Shown piece by piece: positions 6,455 to 8,638 of a stretch of 8,638 bases of DNA. Made by a program: the position numbers and the translations under genes. Position 1 is the first letter of the stretch; every line of letters starts with the position of its first letter. Below the pieces are notes generated by a model. That model ran no database searches. It was not told where the DNA came from and worked only from the letters and a program-made list of their open reading frames with translations. Source of the DNA: an uncultured Campylobacter sp. (GTDB lineage: Bacteria > Campylobacterota > Campylobacteria > Campylobacterales > Campylobacteraceae). The stretch is taken from contig CALIWP010000242.1 of NCBI GenBank assembly GCA_938046705.1, positions 1 through 8,638 of the forward strand, given 5' to 3'.

Positions 6455-7302
6455 TCGAACCAAACGCCGAGTTTTGCTAAATTTCGCTCTTTTGAGTCGG
6501 AGTTAAAATAAATCACGAAATACCCCACGCGCTCGCCCTTTGCGTCGTTCATCGGCTGGACGGTAAAGGCGTGCGAATCCGTCTGATAAAATCCGCCGCT
6601 TTTAAATTTGATATCCTTTAGCATCGGTAAGACGTTTAAATTCGCGTAGCTCTTATTTACGAAATGAAAGCCGTCGATGATGTTTTCATCGCTGCTGTTT
6701 TGATAGGGTAGGTCGCCGCCGGCGTCGAGTAGTACGAAAAGATCAAGCCCTTGCTGCGAGAAAAAGTCGCTCAAATGCTTAAAATCAAGCAGTACCTCGA
6801 TACTGCCGAGCATCTTTTTATCCTCAAATATCGGCGCGACCGATCTAATAAAAACACCAGCGCGACCGACCTCGATGCCTGCTGCTACGCCGTTTTTAGC
6901 CTCGGCTAGCAGGTGGCGAAAGCTCGTTAGATCGTCGTTATATAGCGGTATCCAGCTCCTAGCAAAGCTCCTCATTTCAGGCGTGTGGATGTGAAATTTG
7001 GCATTTTCGTAAATCGGCACCTTGCTTAGCGTTTTTGTAAATTCGCCAAGCGTCTCTAGGCACATTTGGCGGTTATTTTGGCTCATGCATTTTTTCACGT
7101 GCTCGTTTTGCGCTAGCAGCGTAGCTACCGTCATCGCGGAGAGTTTTTCTTCTTCGATATTTTTATTTAAAATTTGCGTTTGAAAGTCGAGAAATTTTTT
7201 GATATTTTCCGTCTGCGTCTGCTCGTCCCAGCGCGCTTTATAAACTGCTAAAACGCTTGCTACTACGAGGATTGCGAGCGTTAGAAGTATCTTTTTATTC
7301 AC
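6451..7302 (-). CDS. Membrane-anchored stand-alone cache (dCache_3-like) sensor protein
   Basis: The 283-residue protein has one N-terminal membrane helix (about 4-21), a helical linker (about 28-65) and a periplasmic ligand-binding-type domain (about 70-268). The blocks HIHTPEMRSFARSW (104-117), DDLTSFR (123-129), EVGRAG (144-149) and RSVAPIFE (153-160) match, from memory, the sensor half of chemoreceptors with a dCache_3-type double cache domain. In those receptors a second membrane helix, HAMP and signalling domain follow; here the protein ends about 15 residues after the last predicted strand. The DNA beyond the stop is antisense to the kinase gene, so no output domain has simply been frameshifted away. 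The start codon is GTG (7302) with only a weak ribosome site; it overlaps the end of the HIT gene by 8 bases, so translation is probably coupled. Its TAA stop overlaps the kinase stop. It may be a periplasmic binding component for a separate receptor or kinase; the ligand is unknown. Confidence 0.75.
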   Translation of the reverse strand: MNKKILLTLAILVVASVLAVYKARWDEQTQTENIKKFLDFQTQILNKNIEEEKLSAMTVATLLAQNEHVKKCMSQNNRQMCLETLGEFTKTLSKVPIYENAKFHIHTPEMRSFARSWIPLYNDDLTSFRHLLAEAKNGVAAGIEVGRAGVFIRSVAPIFEDKKMLGSIEVLLDFKHLSDFFSQQGLDLFVLLDAGGDLPYQNSSDENIIDGFHFVNKSYANLNVLPMLKDIKFKSGGFYQTDSHAFTVQPMNDAKGERVGYFVIYFNSDSKERNLAKLGVWFD

Positions 7303-7666
7303 GGGCTCTGCCTAGCTCGCGCGCTAAAATTTGAGAAAATTCGGCAAAATCAGGTAAATTTAGCTCACCCTCGCGCTGCTTTTTGCCCCACATGGACTCC
7401 GGGAAAAAGCTATCGCTCTCAAACCTCGCCATCACGTGAAAATGTACGCGCGGCACGTAGTTTGCAAAGCTTGCGATGTTTATTTTTGTTGGATTATAAA
7501 ATTTTCTCATTGCCTTTTCGGTCGTTAAAACCGCCTCAAATATCCTTTTTTGCGTCGCTTTATCGCAGTCTGTTAGCTCCTTAAACGGCGTTTTGGTGAA
7601 AATTTTTACCCACGGGATTTCGCTCGTTTCTAGCTCGACAAAAATCAGCTCGTCTTCAAAAATCAT
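7295..7666 (-). CDS. HIT-domain protein (histidine-triad nucleotide hydrolase/transferase superfamily)
   Basis: This is a small cytoplasmic protein of 123 residues, the usual size for HIT proteins, probably a nucleotide (for example dinucleoside polyphosphate or nucleoside phosphoramidate) hydrolase. The triad region reads YVPRVHFHVMARFESD with His75 and His77. The first His of the canonical HxHxHxx is Arg73, but the middle, normally nucleophilic, His is kept. The downstream FFPESMWG block and the NYVP block resemble a proteobacterial HIT subfamily in which this first position is Gln (VPQLHxHxIAR...PVWG), so the change is probably a subfamily trait, not decay. The start is ATG 7666 because AGGAG lies six bases upstream (7673-7677); an in-frame TTG at 7699 would add 11 residues but has no ribosome site. 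The end overlaps the cache gene by 8 bases. The specific substrate is unknown. Confidence 0.85.
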   Translation of the reverse strand: MIFEDELIFVELETSEIPWVKIFTKTPFKELTDCDKATQKRIFEAVLTTEKAMRKFYNPTKINIASFANYVPRVHFHVMARFESDSFFPESMWGKKQREGELNLPDFAEFSQILARELGRARE

Positions 7667-7672
7667 TTTAAG

Positions 7673-7677
7673 CTCCT
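7673..7677 (-). promoter_or_regulatory. Ribosome-binding site that fixes the HIT gene start at 7666
   Basis: On the minus strand AGGAG (inside AAAAAGGAGC) sits six bases before the ATG at 7666-7664, an ideal spacing. No purine-rich site precedes the alternative in-frame TTG at 7699, so the shorter protein is the better model. Confidence 0.85.
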
Positions 7678-7722
7678 TTTTGATAGCGATTTTAGCCAAA
7701 TTTGAATTTTAATCTTTTTAAA

Positions 7723-7730
7723 TTTATACT
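7723..7730. promoter_or_regulatory. Overlapping divergent -10 boxes between HIT gene and Sel1 gene
   Basis: On the minus strand TATAAA (7723-7728) would start HIT-operon transcription near 7716, about 50 bases before the ATG. On the plus strand TATACT (7725-7730), preceded by a Campylobacter-like CTTTTTAAAT stretch (7714-7723), would start the Sel1 transcript near 7737, a leader of about 60 bases. The two boxes share four base pairs, so both promoters could not be engaged at once. A second plus-strand candidate is TATAAA at 7769-7774, much closer to the gene. Motif-based prediction only. Confidence 0.35.
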
Positions 7731-7780
7731 TCAGGCATTTTGGCTTCGGCGCTTTACGGCGGTAAATTTATAAAATTTGA

Positions 7781-7787
7781 AAGGAAA
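7781..7787 (+). promoter_or_regulatory. Ribosome-binding site supporting the Sel1 gene start at 7797
   Basis: AAGGAAA lies about ten bases before the ATG at 7797, slightly long spacing but the only purine-rich site nearby. The upstream in-frame TTG at 7740 has none, and starting there would bury the signal peptide behind 19 residues. Confidence 0.6.
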
Positions 7788-7796
7788 TTTGAGCTT

Positions 7797-8633
7797 ATGA
7801 GACGTTTGATTTCGCTAATATTTTTTGCGACGCTGGCTTTTGGCGGTGAGCTGGCCGACCTTAGCAAAGAGTGCAAGAAAGGAAACGACGAGATTTGTAA
7901 AAGGCTCTCGCTCGCGATTAAAAACTTAGAGCTTGCCTGCGATGAAGGCGGCGAGAAAAACGCGATGTATTGCGCGGGGCTTGGGTATTTTTACGAATTT
8001 GATAAGGTATTTACGAAATCCGTAAGATATTATGAAAAAGCCTGCGAGCTGGGCGCGGATAAGGCCTGCGTGTATCTGGGGCTACTTTATCAAAACGGGC
8101 AGGGCACGGCGCAAGATCACAAAAAGGCAAACGAACTTTTTGCCAAAGCTTGCGAAAAGGGCGTAGGCGAGGGGTGCGCAAGCCTAGCGTATAGCTACGG
8201 CAAGGGGCTTGGCGTCTATCCTGATGGCAAAAAAACGAACGAGTTGTTTGCCAAAGCCTGCAATCTAGGTGAGGAAACGGCGTGCTACAATCTCGCTCTA
8301 AGCTACGCGCTAGGTGGCGGCGTAGAAAAGGATGCTGCAAAGGCGGCGCAGATGTATGCGGCCTCTTGCGAGCGCGGACACGTGGGCTCGTGTGCCGATC
8401 TTGGGGTTTGCTATTTTAAGGGCGAGGGCGTAGAAAAAGACTACGAAAGAGCCGTTGTGCTCTTTACTAACGCTTGTTCGGGCGCGAGTGCGCTAGCCTG
8501 TGCAAATTTGGGCTTTGCCTACGAAAAAGGTATGGGCGTGGAAAAGAATAAAAACGCAGCCAAAGAACTTTACGATAGAGGTTGCAAGCTCGGAGCATTT
8601 AACGCGTGCCAGTATCTAAAAAATTTGCGTTGA
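7797..8633 (+). CDS. Secreted Sel1-repeat cysteine-rich protein (Hcp-like)
   Basis: A 278-residue protein of the Helicobacter cysteine-rich protein (Hcp) type, built of Sel1-like alpha/alpha repeats. The N-terminus MRRLISLIFFATLAFGG is a clear signal peptide, so the protein should be periplasmic or secreted. Repeats carry cysteine pairs separated by seven residues, expected to form one disulfide per repeat: Cys26/34, 83/91, 119/127, 155/163, 191/199, 227/235 and 263/271, plus Cys48/59 with wider spacing. From Cys83 on, pairs recur exactly every 36 residues. Cys205 is an extra, unpaired cysteine. Length is close to HcpC (about 290). Hcp proteins were named beta-lactamases for penicillin binding, but this is not evidence of resistance; they more likely act in protein interactions. 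ATG 7797 is chosen for its signal peptide and ribosome site (7781-7787). The gene is monocistronic as far as seen and divergent from the HIT operon. Confidence 0.88.
   Translation: MRRLISLIFFATLAFGGELADLSKECKKGNDEICKRLSLAIKNLELACDEGGEKNAMYCAGLGYFYEFDKVFTKSVRYYEKACELGADKACVYLGLLYQNGQGTAQDHKKANELFAKACEKGVGEGCASLAYSYGKGLGVYPDGKKTNELFAKACNLGEETACYNLALSYALGGGVEKDAAKAAQMYAASCERGHVGSCADLGVCYFKGEGVEKDYERAVVLFTNACSGASALACANLGFAYEKGMGVEKNKNAAKELYDRGCKLGAFNACQYLKNLR
8043..8630 (+). repeat. Tandem 108-bp units encoding Sel1 repeats
   Basis: Counting from the Cys83 codon, units begin at 8043, 8151, 8259, 8367, 8475 and 8583 (the last partial), each 108 bases or 36 codons, with no insertion or deletion between them. 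Units have diverged in sequence. The most similar stretch is the shared NELFAKAC block, encoded around 8130-8153 and 8238-8261. This is old in-gene duplication within the Sel1 protein, not a simple-sequence tract. Confidence 0.8.
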
Positions 8634-8638
8634 GATGA

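Noticed and set aside
6451..7302. Cache gene as a frameshifted chemoreceptor pseudogene
   Set aside because: The downstream minus-strand DNA is fully occupied by the intact kinase gene on the other strand, and no signalling-domain sequence is visible in any frame.
7667..7699. Longer HIT protein starting at TTG 7699
   Set aside because: There is no ribosome site before the TTG, whereas ATG 7666 has AGGAG at ideal spacing and gives a normal HIT protein length.
7740..7796. Longer Sel1 protein starting at TTG 7740
   Set aside because: It would place 19 polar residues before an otherwise ideal signal peptide and lacks a ribosome site; ATG 7797 fits both.
8635..8638. Possible ATG of a next gene immediately after the Sel1 stop
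   Set aside because: Only four bases remain in the window and no ribosome site precedes the ATG, so no gene can be supported.
1..8638. CRISPR array, insertion sequence, prophage or tRNA
   Set aside because: No spaced identical repeats, transposase or integrase genes, terminal inverted repeats or cloverleaf sequences were seen. The only tandem structure is the diverged Sel1 units within one gene.

Overview
The window looks like chromosomal DNA of a Campylobacter of the less AT-rich oral/intestinal group (C. showae, C. rectus, C. curvus or C. concisus type). This is inferred from a psrABC operon of the same layout as that of Wolinella, an Hcp-type cysteine-rich Sel1 protein, an epsilonproteobacterial two-component pair, TATAAT-type promoters with T-rich upstream stretches, and frequent AAATTTG words. 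No mobile element, CRISPR array, tRNA or rRNA was seen. The species is not provable from this sequence alone.

Layout. (1) 1-420, minus strand: 5' part of a small RBBP9/YdeN-type alpha/beta hydrolase, cut by the window edge. (2) 421-720: an AT-rich divergent intergenic region with a promoter for each side and two symmetric or repeated motifs close to the psrA promoter. (3) 721-4553, plus strand: psrA-psrB-psrC, a complete three-subunit molybdoenzyme of the polysulfide/thiosulfate reductase family, closed by a strong intrinsic terminator at 4578-4605. (4) 4678-6454, plus strand: an OmpR-family response regulator and a histidine kinase overlapping by 17 bases. (5) 7666-6451, minus strand: a HIT-domain protein followed by a membrane-anchored stand-alone cache sensor protein, overlapping by 8 bases. 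The cache gene runs tail-to-tail into the kinase gene and their stop codons overlap. (6) 7667-7796: a short divergent promoter region. (7) 7797-8633, plus strand: a secreted Sel1-repeat, Hcp-like cysteine-rich protein.

How the parts work together. PsrA (Tat-exported, molybdenum and 4Fe-4S), PsrB (four 4Fe-4S clusters) and PsrC (eight-helix quinol-oxidising anchor) form a periplasm-facing respiratory reductase that would pass electrons from menaquinol to polysulfide or thiosulfate and release sulfide. The kinase/regulator pair directly downstream is its own transcription unit. It could control psrABC, but only proximity and a possible tandem-repeat site at the psrA promoter suggest this.

Three gene starts were decided from the sequence. 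The HIT gene starts at ATG 7666, not at an upstream TTG. The Sel1 gene starts at ATG 7797, not at an upstream TTG. The cache gene uses GTG at 7302. The most unusual items are the sensor protein with no output domain, the cysteine-rich active-site region of PsrA, and the repeat structures in the psrA promoter. No clearly new multi-gene system was found.
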